Of a stretch of DNA of 64,000 bases, positions 55,844 through 64,000 are shown in pieces. Under the pieces are notes generated by a model that was not told where the DNA came from, made no database searches, and was given only the letters and a program-made list of their open reading frames with translations. Made by a program: the position numbers and the translations under genes. The stretch is taken from positions 2,562,501 through 2,626,500 of the forward strand of contig NZ_JAPJZK010000001.1 in NCBI RefSeq assembly GCF_026309355.1, read 5' to 3'. The first letter of the stretch is position 1. Every line of letters starts with the position of its first letter. This DNA is from Spartinivicinus marinus. GTDB taxonomy: Bacteria; Pseudomonadota; Gammaproteobacteria; Pseudomonadales; Zooshikellaceae.

Positions 55844-56989
55844 CTAATTTTTATTTAAGAATGATAGAACTTGAACCTCTTTTGGGTCTTTAAATAATTG
55901 CCATTTATCACCATTAATTCCAGAAAAAGCTTTTTTATAACGGTTCTCTGTTGCTAAAGAATTATTCACATTGCGGATGAACGCTTTTATTATTTGTTTA
56001 GGATATTGGCGCATTAACTCACCATAAACTTCAGGGTCTTGTTCGCCACTATCACCTACTAAAATAAATTTACGCTTAGGATAAACTTTTAAAATAGCTT
56101 CAATTTGCTGGGGTTTGGTTTCAGTGCCTTTTTTAAATAAATTTAATAAAGTCTCATCCTTAAAACGAATATATTTTAAGCTATAACTGGCCCAAGGGTA
56201 GCCTGCTGTGTCTGCAAATTCGGCCAGCGGTTGATATAAATGCCATGGGCTAGAAGAAACAAAATGAAAGGTTATCCCTTGTTGCGCCCAGCTTTGATAT
56301 AAAGCTGGCATACCAGCAGTGGGGATAAAATCCTGAAAAAAGGTATAGTTCATTAACTTAGTATGGTCTGTAACTTGAGTTACTTTGATTGTGTCATCGA
56401 TATCGCTTATAACAGATATACCTTCAGGGGGAATCAGGCTTACAGCTCCATAAAAGTTTCTTTTGTCTTTCGAATTTATTGCAGCACTAAATATAATCTG
56501 ATTATTTTGCTGTAACTGGTCAACTTGAGATTGAGTGAGAGTAATAATGTCTTGAAAGTGACCATTGGGTAAAGACTTTGGTAGAGTATAATGTTGTTTT
56601 TCTATCTTGATAATAATTGTCTTATTTCTTTCGTTATCAGCAATTAGCAGGTTAACTCGTCTATCAAAGTTTTTTTCAGTTTGTTGAGATGTTACAGATA
56701 GACCATACTTTGCTTTTAAGGATCTAGCAATTAGCTGTTTCCGAATGATACTTTTTTCTGGTTCATAAACCCAGCCATGAATGGGCAAATACCAGAGCTG
56801 TGATGTTTCATCAAACCATGCACTACTGCGGAAAAATTGTACATATTCATCAGATTTTATGTTGGAAACTGCTTGACCATCAGCAAGCTTGTTGTGAGCC
56901 TTAATGGAAGAAGCATGCCCATAAGTAGTTAAAAAAATATAAATACTGCAAAGTATCAGTGTTGTATAAAGCCTGATTGTATAAAACAT
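55844..56989 (-). CDS. App1-like phosphatidate phosphatase (DUF2183) exported protein
   Basis: 381 aa. A signal peptide or anchor covers about 1-26. The C-terminal half (about 195-350) is a HAD-type App1 domain: DIDDTIK with the nucleophile Asp pair (near 196), SSSPWHLY (motif II) and KRKFILVGDSGEQDPEVY (motif IV). Related bacterial proteins carry an N-terminal part of unknown role, as here. It probably dephosphorylates a lipid or nucleotide substrate outside the cytoplasm. It is convergent with the PilZ gene. Confidence 0.85.
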   Translation of the reverse strand: MFYTIRLYTTLILCSIYIFLTTYGHASSIKAHNKLADGQAVSNIKSDEYVQFFRSSAWFDETSQLWYLPIHGWVYEPEKSIIRKQLIARSLKAKYGLSVTSQQTEKNFDRRVNLLIADNERNKTIIIKIEKQHYTLPKSLPNGHFQDIITLTQSQVDQLQQNNQIIFSAAINSKDKRNFYGAVSLIPPEGISVISDIDDTIKVTQVTDHTKLMNYTFFQDFIPTAGMPALYQSWAQQGITFHFVSSSPWHLYQPLAEFADTAGYPWASYSLKYIRFKDETLLNLFKKGTETKPQQIEAILKVYPKRKFILVGDSGEQDPEVYGELMRQYPKQIIKAFIRNVNNSLATENRYKKAFSGINGDKWQLFKDPKEVQVLSFLNKN

Positions 56990-57146
56990 ACTGATTTACC
57001 AAAAACGTATTTTTAATGCCATTAATAATATCTTGTATTAAATTTATATGTAAGCACACCTAATGTATACACTATGCAGTGTACTAAAAAGAATGTCTAA
57101 AAATGCACTTTTTATAGGATAGCTGTTAGTATCATAGCATTGTGTT

Positions 57147-57230
57147 TTAATGAAAGTGACTTAACAACAGTGTCTTAGTGAAAGCAGTTTAACGAAAGCA
57201 GCTTAACAAAAATAGCTTAACGAAAGTGAC
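57147..57230 (+). repeat. Six 14-bp tandem repeats before the AIM24 gene
   Basis: Six consecutive units of 14 bases, each starting TTA and mostly reading TTAACGAAAGCAGC with 1-5 changes, run from 57147 to 57230 and end 17 bases before the ribosome-binding site of the next gene. They are not in-frame coding sequence. They could be iterated regulator sites or a slippage-prone tract. Confidence 0.75.
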
Positions 57231-57259
57231 TTAAACAAACCTATGTCAGGAGGCTCCTT

Positions 57260-58399
57260 GTGAACCAATGGTACTTTTCAATTGATGGGAAGCAGTCAGG
57301 ACCAGTTGATGATGCAATGGCCAAGGTGATGGTGAGAGAAAATCCTGGTTCTTATTGTTGGAAGCAAGGTTTTAGCGACTGGTTGCCAGTTTATGAAGTA
57401 CCCGAGTTACGTCGTATGAAGAAGGATGGTGTGACACCTTTTCCGCCACCACCAGCAAATATGATGTCACCTAAACCCACGGCATTACCCCAGGTTGCGG
57501 GACAGACTTCAACTAATGTTGCGACACCGGCGAGTCAAACAGCAATACAGCCACAGACCACTGCTAAAGCGACACAGGCATCGGCAGGTTTTGGTAGTGC
57601 CCAATACACAGAAGGTATTGATTATAAAATATACGGCACAGAAACTCAGTTTCTTGAACTGGAGTTAGATCCAAAAGAAAGTGCTGTTGCAGAGGCGGGT
57701 GCCATGATGTACAAGACATCAGGTGTAGAAATGGAAACTATATTTGGTGATGGCAGCCAACAACAAAGCTCAGGCTTTATGAGCCAGCTAATGGGAGCAG
57801 GGAGAAGGCTAATCACAGGAGAGAGCTTATTTACCACCGTATTCACTCAGACTGGCTCTGGCAAAGGTAAAGTAGCTTTTGGTGCGCCATTTCCTGGCAC
57901 TATATTGCCTATTTCTTTACCGGATTATCATGGCAAGTTGATTTGCCAAAAGGATAGCTTTTTAGCAGGGGCTAAAGGTGTTGAAATTGGCTTACATTTT
58001 CAAAAGAAAATTTTAACCGGGCTATTTGGCGGTGAGGGTTTTATTCTGCAAAAGCTAGAAGGGGATGGGTTAGTATTTGTTCATATGGGGGGGACTGTCC
58101 ATAAAATTGAACTAGGCATAGGTGAAACATTGCATGTAGATACTGGTTGTTTAGCTGCAATGACGGAAAGTGTAGATTACGACATTCAGCGTGCAGGTGG
58201 TATTAAAACAATGCTCTTTGGTGGTGAAGGCTTCTTTTTTGCTACTTTGACAGGCCCTGGTACTGTTTGGCTACAAAGCCTACCATTCTCCAGGTTGGCA
58301 GGTAGAATGCTAGCTGCTGTACCGGGTGGTGGACGTTCTCAGGGTGAGGGTTCACTGTTAGGTGGTTTGGGCGATTTATTTGGTGACAGTCGTCGTTAG
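57260..58399 (+). CDS. GYF-domain plus AIM24-family protein
   Basis: 379 aa, beginning at a GTG with AGGAGG upstream. Residues 1-55 form a GYF_2 domain (WYFSIDGKQSGPVDDAMAKVMV, then CWKQGFSDWLPVYEVPEL). Residues 57-115 are a Pro/Thr/Gln-rich linker. Residues 118-360 match the AIM24/TIGR00266 beta-helical family: FLELELDPKESAVAEAGAMMYK, and the Gly-rich GGEGFILQKLEGDGLVFVHMGG and GGEGFFFATLTGPGTVWLQSLPFS. The family is of unknown function. The combination with a GYF domain implies peptide-dependent targeting. Confidence 0.88.
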   Translation: MNQWYFSIDGKQSGPVDDAMAKVMVRENPGSYCWKQGFSDWLPVYEVPELRRMKKDGVTPFPPPPANMMSPKPTALPQVAGQTSTNVATPASQTAIQPQTTAKATQASAGFGSAQYTEGIDYKIYGTETQFLELELDPKESAVAEAGAMMYKTSGVEMETIFGDGSQQQSSGFMSQLMGAGRRLITGESLFTTVFTQTGSGKGKVAFGAPFPGTILPISLPDYHGKLICQKDSFLAGAKGVEIGLHFQKKILTGLFGGEGFILQKLEGDGLVFVHMGGTVHKIELGIGETLHVDTGCLAAMTESVDYDIQRAGGIKTMLFGGEGFFFATLTGPGTVWLQSLPFSRLAGRMLAAVPGGGRSQGEGSLLGGLGDLFGDSRR

Positions 58400-58577
58400 C
58401 TTTGTTGGTCGTTTTATGTATGGTTGGGAAAGCCATAGTGTTGTACCAACCAAGAACAAATAATTTTTGATTATAAGTAAAATCTAAAAAATGGGGATGA
58501 AGCTAATTTGGTTTTGAGTTGTCTTACCATTTTGTGAAAACTATCCTAAAAGTGATATATACGATACTATCCGTTCA

Positions 58578-59879
58578 ATGAAAACAAATATTATTCGACA
58601 TTCATTATTACTTTTGCTGTTGTTATTTAGCAGATTAACATTGGCTGATGAGACTAGTCCTGATGGTAAGGCAACCCAGTTATTTAATGAGTTTAATAAG
58701 CAAGTTTATCAAATACGTGTAATTGATATTGCATCAGGAGACAAGTCAAGCATAGGTTCTGGCTTTCAAGTGAGTGCAGATGGGTATATGGCCACTAACT
58801 TTCATGTAGTTTCCTCTTTCATTCATGAGCCTGAAAAATACCGACTTGAATACGTCAGTCATAATGGTGTGACAGGTCCTTTAGAGGTGAAAGGGGTTGA
58901 TGTTATTCATGACTTGGCTGTGCTTAAAGCTAAAAAGCTGGCAGCTAATCATTTTCAGTTTAGGCTTGAGTCTATTGCTAAAGGTGACCGTATATTTTCC
59001 ATGGGAAACCCTCAAGACCTGGGGATGACTATAATAGAAGGTAACTATAATGGCTTAGTGAAAAATTCTCGGTTCAAAAAAATATTATTTTCTGGTTCGT
59101 TAAACCCTGGAATGAGTGGTGGGCCTGCTTTAGATATAAACGGAAATATTATTGGGGTTAATGTGTCAAAGGCAACCCGGGGTGAGCAACTTAGCTTTCT
59201 CGTACCTGTCCAATACTTGAATAATCTGGTTAAGCAAGTGGAAACAACAGTAACCAGCGATGACTCTAAACAAGACAAAAACTTTAAAAAAATAATTGAA
59301 AGTACATTGCATAAAGATCAGGATGAGTTTTTTAAAAAAATTTCAAGTCAACCATTTTTGACTGATAGCTTTGGTGATTTAAAGTTACCTACCAAACTAA
59401 GCCCAACATTAAATTGTTGGGGACACTCAGTTGATGATGAAGAGATAAAATACAATAGCTTTCATCAACATTGTAAATTAGATGACCAAATATACATAGA
59501 TAATGACTTTTACACGGGTGACTTCTCTTATGATTATGAGTGGCTGACTACTAGTAAACTGAATCCACTGCAGTTTTATGATGCATTAGAGCAACGCTAT
59601 AGCCATATCAAGTTATACAACTCATCAGGTAAAAAACATACGACTGCATATCAATGCAAATCAGACTTCGTGAATATTGCAGAAAGTTCTTGGAAAATTT
59701 CCAGCTGCTTTCGTGCTTATAAAAGTTATAAAGGGTTATATGACGCATTATTACTTATGGCCTTGGTTGATCGCAATGATAAAGCAGCCATTTTAAAAAT
59801 AGGGGCAGCTGGCATTAGTAAACAGAATGCAACGTTACTCTTTAAAAAATTTATGGAGTCAATAGAGTGGCAGCACTGA
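58578..59879 (+). CDS. Secreted trypsin-like serine protease
   Basis: 433 aa. A signal peptide (about 1-23, ending in LTLA) precedes a chymotrypsin-fold domain (40-220). The triad is complete: His76 in ATNFHVVSS, Asp112 in HDLAVLKA and Ser180 in GMSGGPALD. After residue 225 a C-terminal part of about 200 residues with cysteines (LNCWGHSVDDE, HQHCKLD, YQCKSDF) has no PDZ pattern I can see. It overlaps the FHA gene by 13 bases, so the products probably work together. Confidence 0.88.
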   Translation: MKTNIIRHSLLLLLLLFSRLTLADETSPDGKATQLFNEFNKQVYQIRVIDIASGDKSSIGSGFQVSADGYMATNFHVVSSFIHEPEKYRLEYVSHNGVTGPLEVKGVDVIHDLAVLKAKKLAANHFQFRLESIAKGDRIFSMGNPQDLGMTIIEGNYNGLVKNSRFKKILFSGSLNPGMSGGPALDINGNIIGVNVSKATRGEQLSFLVPVQYLNNLVKQVETTVTSDDSKQDKNFKKIIESTLHKDQDEFFKKISSQPFLTDSFGDLKLPTKLSPTLNCWGHSVDDEEIKYNSFHQHCKLDDQIYIDNDFYTGDFSYDYEWLTTSKLNPLQFYDALEQRYSHIKLYNSSGKKHTTAYQCKSDFVNIAESSWKISSCFRAYKSYKGLYDALLLMALVDRNDKAAILKIGAAGISKQNATLLFKKFMESIEWQH

Positions 59880-60808
59880 TTATCCAAACAGGTATAAGAC
59901 ATGGTCGCGTAGCGGAAGTGGTAAAAAGCAGAAGTGATTCGTTAACTATTGGTCGAGGGTTTAATAATGACCTGGTCTTAGTCGATCCTTATATCGCTGC
60001 TAACCAGCTTTGTTTTAGACAGAGGGAAGGGGAGTGGTTTGTTGATATTATAGATGAAACTAACCCTATATTAATCAATGGACAAATTATAGTTGATAAT
60101 ACCCAAGTTCAATCGGGTGATAGATTAAGAGTTGGACGAACCAGTATAACAGTATATCTTGATAACCATCAGGTTGAACCGACACGTAAATTATTGCTTT
60201 CTGGCTGGCTGCATCATGATAATTTAGGAATATTACTACCGACACTGGTTTTGCTCGGGGTATGTTTTTTAGATGCAGGTGTTGACTTTTTACAAGTGTC
60301 TGCACGTTATGAGTGGAAGGAGTATGTGTTTTATTCGCTTATTGGTGCTCTGATTATAACTATTTGGGCAGCAGTATGGTCAATCACAGGTCGGTTACTC
60401 AGGCATGAGCACCACTTTTCTAGTCAATTATTAATTACAAGTGTGGCTGCAGGCGTGTACACTTTATTAGAGCCAATAAGTAGTTATATAGAATATGCAA
60501 CTAATAGTATCTTTGCTGGCGAGGTTACAGCTATATTTTTTGTATTAGTAGTATTAACTGGTGTATTAAAATTTAATTTGATGTTTGCTACTAATATAGT
60601 AAGAAGTACCACCGCTGCATTGGTAGCGAGTATAAGTGCTACTATTTTTATACACACAATGAACTATTTAGAGCAAACTGACCACAGTAATAGGCCTGAG
60701 TACTCAAGTGTACTAAAAGCACCATTTGCACATATAAGTGGTGACAGCTCAATCGATGAATATTTTCAAGAGTTAGAAGGGGAATTTGAGCAACTGAAAC
60801 TAGAATAG
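59867..60808 (+). CDS. FHA-domain membrane protein
   Basis: 313 aa from a GTG that lies inside the end of the protease gene. Residues 15-95 form an FHA domain (SLTIGRGFNNDLVLVDPYIAANQLCFRQREGEWFVDI), which binds phosphothreonine peptides. Then come about five membrane helices (about 122-140, 150-170, 187-207, 215-240 and 245-265) and a short acidic tail. It is a possible receptor or anchor that links phosphorylation to the partner protease. No Ser/Thr kinase is nearby. Confidence 0.82.
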   Translation: MAALIIQTGIRHGRVAEVVKSRSDSLTIGRGFNNDLVLVDPYIAANQLCFRQREGEWFVDIIDETNPILINGQIIVDNTQVQSGDRLRVGRTSITVYLDNHQVEPTRKLLLSGWLHHDNLGILLPTLVLLGVCFLDAGVDFLQVSARYEWKEYVFYSLIGALIITIWAAVWSITGRLLRHEHHFSSQLLITSVAAGVYTLLEPISSYIEYATNSIFAGEVTAIFFVLVVLTGVLKFNLMFATNIVRSTTAALVASISATIFIHTMNYLEQTDHSNRPEYSSVLKAPFAHISGDSSIDEYFQELEGEFEQLKLE

Positions 60809-60824
60809 TGCAACTTCATAAAGT

Positions 60825-60859
60825 AGGTCCTCTATATTACCTAAGAGGTCCTTTAATTT
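60825..60859 (+). terminator. Imperfect terminator after the FHA gene
   Basis: AGGTCCTCT (60825-60833) and AGAGGTCCT (60843-60851) can pair with one mismatch, followed by TTTAATTTT. It would end the protease-FHA transcript and lies before the convergent GNAT gene. Confidence 0.5.
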
Positions 60860-60883
60860 TCATAGTGAAGTTCATTGCAAATC

Positions 60884-61342
60884 TCAGTTTTTGGTAAGCC
60901 GTGTATCATCAGTTGGATTATAAGTCATTAGAATTTCAATCATGCCAGTATGTTTATCAATTTGCTCTTTTATAGTAGTAAAGTCATTTTGCTGATAGAA
61001 TTTAATACTCTTTTTATTATCTCGATATACAGTGAGGTCTAATTTATTGCGTAATGATTTTGCTTTTAATAATAACTGTTGTCCAATTCCACTGCCTTGA
61101 TCAGAAGGGTTCACAAATATAGCGGCTAAAGTGTTATTGTACAGTGAGAAAAAGCCTTTAATACCTTCAGCATCTTCATACACATATGTTTCAGATGATG
61201 GTATATAGACCTCTTGCATTAGGTTTAATTTAGAGTGCCAAAAGTCAGAGTTTACAAAGTCATGTGCTTGAATAGAAGCTTCCAGCCAAATATTCAATAC
61301 AGCATTCATATCTGCTGGCATAAAGGGACGTATCATTGTCAT
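60884..61342 (-). CDS. GNAT N-acetyltransferase
   Basis: 152 aa from the ATG at 61342 (AAGGAAA upstream); the frame opens at 61393. The pattern is IRPFMPADMNAVLNIWLEASIQAHDF, then LAAIFVNPSDQGSGIGQQLLLKAKSL with the acetyl-CoA loop Q-x-x-G-I-G, and SIKFYQQNDFTTI near the end. It resembles the YjaB/YjdJ type of small acetyltransferases. The substrate is unknown. Confidence 0.85.
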   Translation of the reverse strand: MTMIRPFMPADMNAVLNIWLEASIQAHDFVNSDFWHSKLNLMQEVYIPSSETYVYEDAEGIKGFFSLYNNTLAAIFVNPSDQGSGIGQQLLLKAKSLRNKLDLTVYRDNKKSIKFYQQNDFTTIKEQIDKHTGMIEILMTYNPTDDTRLTKN

Positions 61343-61437
61343 ATATATTTTCCTTTCCATTTGCCCTGTAAAATAAAAAATTTTACAGGACATATACCTA
61401 TTTTAAGGTGTAAAAATTATTTACGAAGAGTATATCA

Positions 61438-62025
61438 TTAACGAGGACTAGATTTTTTAACAAACTTAGTCAGGATTACAATTTGTTGGCCATTAACACG
61501 ACCTTCAATTTGCTCAGGGTTATCAGGTACTAAAGATATTCCACGTACAGCTGTACCTCGCTTAGCGGTAAAATTAGCACCTTTTACATTTAAATCTTTG
61601 ATCAGAGTGACTGTATCACCTGCTTCCAGCAGAGCACCATTACTATCCAAATGTTTTACTGTATCACTACTGCTATTTCCCTCTCCAGTGGCTTGTGCCC
61701 AGGCTAGGGTTTTATCATCTAGATAAAGCATATCTAACAAGTCTTGAGGCCACCCTTCATTTTTTAAGCGAGTGAGCATACGCCATGCCATTACCTGTAC
61801 CGCAGGTACCTGGCTCCACATACTATCATTCAAACACCGCCAATGATGTGTATCAACTGAATCAGGATTTTCAATTTGGGTATGGCACGTATTACAAAGC
61901 AGAATACACTCCTCAGCATTACCATTGGAGCTGGGAGGAACTTCATATACGCCTAATTGCTCAGTTGTTCCACACAACTCACATTTAGACTCACTACGGG
62001 CATGCAATGCTTGTTCAGTGTTCAT
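61438..62025 (-). CDS. phnA: PhnA-domain protein
   Basis: 195 aa. The N-terminal zinc ribbon is CELCGTT... CNTCHTQI. The C-terminal PhnA domain starts near WAQATGEGNSSSDTVKHLDSNG, then GDTVTLIKDLNVKGANFTAKRGTAVRGI and GRVNGQQIVILTKFVKK. Despite its name, PhnA/YjdM has no proven phosphonate role. The start is the ATG at 62025. The last codons overlap a short repeated motif (61423-61450). Confidence 0.9.
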   Translation of the reverse strand: MNTEQALHARSESKCELCGTTEQLGVYEVPPSSNGNAEECILLCNTCHTQIENPDSVDTHHWRCLNDSMWSQVPAVQVMAWRMLTRLKNEGWPQDLLDMLYLDDKTLAWAQATGEGNSSSDTVKHLDSNGALLEAGDTVTLIKDLNVKGANFTAKRGTAVRGISLVPDNPEQIEGRVNGQQIVILTKFVKKSSPR

Positions 62026-62132
62026 TATTTGCTCTATATAACATCATCAAATACATTCATTATACAGAAAATTATAGAGCATTTATAAAGCTAACTACTT
62101 AACTATAAGAGTACAAGCTAAGGTAAATGATA

Positions 62133-62528
62133 TTATACTCCCAACATAGGTAAGTGTTTGATAAGGTGATACTTTAATGATAAGGCGATACAATGTTTTA
62201 GTTCATCTACTGGAACGGCTGAAACGCGGTAGTTCATTATACAATGTACCCATATTTTTGTGTCTTTTATTGATGCCATAATTTGACAAAACTGTTTGAC
62301 CTGTTTGGGTAATGGCTTATCAAAAGGGATAGGTAAATGTAGATATGCCATGCCTAAGCTGGTAACAATACTTCCTTCTTCAGGAATAGACTCGGCGTGA
62401 TCAGGCATTGCTAAATTAATGACAGTTTCATAACCTGCATCAGCTATTATCTGAAATTGCCCCCTTTTAGGCTGGCCTGAAGTTGCTATATTATCTCGTA
62501 GTTGAATATAATTTTTTATTGAGTTCAT
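62133..62528 (-). CDS. Dual-specificity/tyrosine-phosphatase-like protein, short C-terminus
   Basis: 131 aa. The pattern is that of the small bacterial PTP-like family (DUF442 relatives): IKNYIQLRDNIATSGQPKRGQFQIIADAGYETVINLAMPDHAESIPEE, then WVHCIMNYRVSA, the P-loop. Here Cys and Arg are four residues apart (C-x4-R), not the classical C-x5-R. After the loop the sequence (VPVDELKHCIALSLKYH) is unlike the usual helix, and the chain ends early, so a frameshift or degeneration is possible. Confidence 0.65.
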   Translation of the reverse strand: MNSIKNYIQLRDNIATSGQPKRGQFQIIADAGYETVINLAMPDHAESIPEEGSIVTSLGMAYLHLPIPFDKPLPKQVKQFCQIMASIKDTKIWVHCIMNYRVSAVPVDELKHCIALSLKYHLIKHLPMLGV

Positions 62529-62558
62529 GTTGTTAATTAAGTAAAAGTATGAGTTTTT

Positions 62559-63356
62559 TTATTTAATATAATTGTTAACAATTTTATCGATTAAACCATT
62601 TTTTCTCATTTGAGTTAGAATAGAATCAAGTTTTTTTATGAAGTCCTTCTTGAATGGATAATGTTCAAGGCCTCTATTTGTGTAACCAAGGTAGCCCCAT
62701 TCGCTACTCAAAACGGGTCCTTGTTTGATATTCCCATGAATAGCAGGTTTATATTCACCAGATTGCTTTAGCTTTTCGAGCCCCCAAAGAATTGATATTT
62801 TATCATTGACATAGCATGGTATTCGTTTTTTTAATAGTTTAAGTATATTTAAATGATTGCCTCTTGCTTCTTCCACTTTTATTCTATTTTTTTCTGCAAA
62901 TTTCCAAAAATAATCACTGAACATTTCGAAACCACTATTGCGGCCAATAGTTAATCCTGAGAAATCTTCTGGCCAATTAACTCTTTTGTTTTCAACAAAG
63001 ATTTCCTCTCGGCATACAAGAACAATTTTCTCCGCCAGAATGGGAGTTGAATAAGGGTCAATATAAGGGCGAGTTTCTTTTCTGAGGTAGGGAGGATATA
63101 AAGCAAAACTCTCACCTAGTTCTAGTTGTTTTAAGCCACGTTTCCAGGGAACTGGGTGAATTTCTATATTATATTCAGTCATTTGACGAAAAGCATGTAA
63201 TAAGATATCAGTATATATGCCGGCAGCCTCTCCATTTACTTCATAAGAGTAAGGAGGATAAGAATTATCTGCTAGTACTATAACTGGAACGCCCGATTGT
63301 ACATGAAATACAGATGTCATACCTAATAGAGCTAATACTAGTGCTTTTATCATCAT
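62559..63356 (-). CDS. Periplasmic amino-acid-binding-like protein (SBP family 3)
   Basis: 265 aa. A signal peptide (about 1-22) is followed by the SBP_bac_3 pattern VIVLADNSYPPYSYEVNGEAAGIYTDILLHAFRQM and WKRGLKQLELGESFALYP. No transporter genes are adjacent. With the proteins at 5590 and 37982, it is the third solute-binding protein in the window without a transporter. The ligand is unknown. Confidence 0.82.
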   Translation of the reverse strand: MMIKALVLALLGMTSVFHVQSGVPVIVLADNSYPPYSYEVNGEAAGIYTDILLHAFRQMTEYNIEIHPVPWKRGLKQLELGESFALYPPYLRKETRPYIDPYSTPILAEKIVLVCREEIFVENKRVNWPEDFSGLTIGRNSGFEMFSDYFWKFAEKNRIKVEEARGNHLNILKLLKKRIPCYVNDKISILWGLEKLKQSGEYKPAIHGNIKQGPVLSSEWGYLGYTNRGLEHYPFKKDFIKKLDSILTQMRKNGLIDKIVNNYIK

Positions 63357-63585
63357 TACAGCGATAAGCTTTAATTTGGCTCAAGTATAACTAATATAGC
63401 AGCTCATAAACCCCTAGTAGTACTAACACAAATGGTTGGTTTCAAATTGCTAATAAACGGTTGCGTACCTCCATTAATGCAAAGCTTAATAGATTTAATT
63501 TTTTCCATTTATTTGGGTTGGTGGAGTCAGGGAGGTCAACAGGTAAACCAATATAAAACCTCATATAAAGCAGTATCGACTGTGA

Positions 63586-63945
63586 TTAGTCAATAAATCG
63601 CCAAGAGTCGGCACCATCAAATTTTTTGACTGGAATTGATTGAATAGTTTCAAGATTGAACATTCTTCCATTAATTGCAACCCGTTGCTCTTCACACTTC
63701 TCAGTTGAGGCATAATGTGTTGTGCAGCCACAAATACTGCAATGGTGCAATTCAAGGAACTTATCACCCCATAAGTAAGTTCTTGTGGGTTCATTTTTGA
63801 TATTGACTTGAACTTCTTCAGGCTGATAATAAGCCCATAAAGAGCCTATTCGATTACAGATTGAGCAATTACAGCTGGTGACAGTAGAGGGCAAATTATT
63901 AACTGTAATATTAACGTTACCGCAGTGGCAAGAGGCTTTATACAT
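63586..63945 (-). CDS. GFA-family (CENP-V/GFA) zinc-binding protein
   Basis: 119 aa with the GFA pattern: YKASCHCGNVNITV, CNCSICNRIGSLWAYY, and LHHCSICGCTTHYASTE, i.e. the Cys sets C-x-C, C-x-C-x-x-C and C-x-x-C-x-C that bind two zinc ions. The family was named after glutathione-dependent formaldehyde activation, but most members have unproven functions. The ATG is at 63945. Confidence 0.9.
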   Translation of the reverse strand: MYKASCHCGNVNITVNNLPSTVTSCNCSICNRIGSLWAYYQPEEVQVNIKNEPTRTYLWGDKFLELHHCSICGCTTHYASTEKCEEQRVAINGRMFNLETIQSIPVKKFDGADSWRFID

Positions 63946-64000
63946 ACTGTATTATCCTATATTATTTTTTGTATTTTCACTTTATTACCTTGAATTATCT

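Overview
The window is a chromosomal segment, low in G+C and gene-dense, from a gammaproteobacterium. Its centre is the replication-origin locus rpmH-oriC-dnaA-dnaN-recF-gyrB. It also has glyQ-glyS-gmhB-plsC in the order seen in Pseudomonas and marine Oceanospirillales-type bacteria. The A+T-rich composition, many orphan periplasmic binding proteins, a sulfide:quinone oxidoreductase-like enzyme and several dispersed intergenic repeats fit a marine member of that group, something like Zooshikella or Spartinivicinus. That placement is inferred from gene content, not tested.

Region by region. 1-5400: an IS66-family transposase, then small accessory genes (DUF3144, DUF805, a GNAT enzyme with a disordered head, and an ArsR-type regulator divergent from a NIPSNAP/ABM-monooxygenase pair). 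5400-10030: an orphan TRAP binding protein; a redox-stress module in which soxR, with all four [2Fe-2S] cysteines, faces a VOC/glyoxalase gene and an FMN reductase across a canonical SoxR box in a 19-bp-spacer promoter; and a LysR regulator divergent from a cupin and a membrane protein. 10230-16360: DUF6880-like, UPF0149/SEC-C and DUF1186-like proteins. Among them lies a 1.6-kb IS (19-bp terminal repeats, 4-bp target duplication) that splits a 171-codon gene which can be restored exactly. 16480-18260: a class II Fic protein preceded by a striking array of alternating operator-like repeats, then very A+T-rich DNA.

18265-30073 is the core origin region: mnmE, yidC, rnpA and rpmH on the minus strand, about 1.46 kb of oriC with at least eight DnaA-box-like 9-mers, then dnaA-dnaN-recF-gyrB on the plus strand. 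Two parS-like ParB sites lie inside recF. yidD is not between rnpA and yidC, and mnmG/rsmG/parAB are not next to mnmE.

30331-37092 holds the best candidate for an undescribed system: a minus-strand group of four exported proteins. Two are paralogues with matching cysteines (about 415 and 551 aa), one is a tetra-haem c-type cytochrome and one is unrecognised. 37300-51600 is mostly housekeeping and metabolism (acyltransferases, sulfide:quinone oxidoreductase, gmhB, glyS/glyQ, YtoQ, a tandem Usp protein, a flavin monooxygenase, dadA with a divergent LysR, arsenate reductase).

51900-55720 is a second candidate: a zinc-ribbon membrane protein, an asparagine-synthetase-like enzyme whose glutaminase nucleophile Cys2 is replaced by Thr, a cupin and a PilZ protein, all tightly packed. 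55840-63945 has an App1-like phosphatase, a GYF/AIM24 protein behind six 14-bp tandem repeats, a secreted trypsin-like protease overlapping an FHA membrane protein, GNAT, PhnA-like, PTP-like, SBP and GFA proteins. No tRNA, rRNA or CRISPR array was seen.
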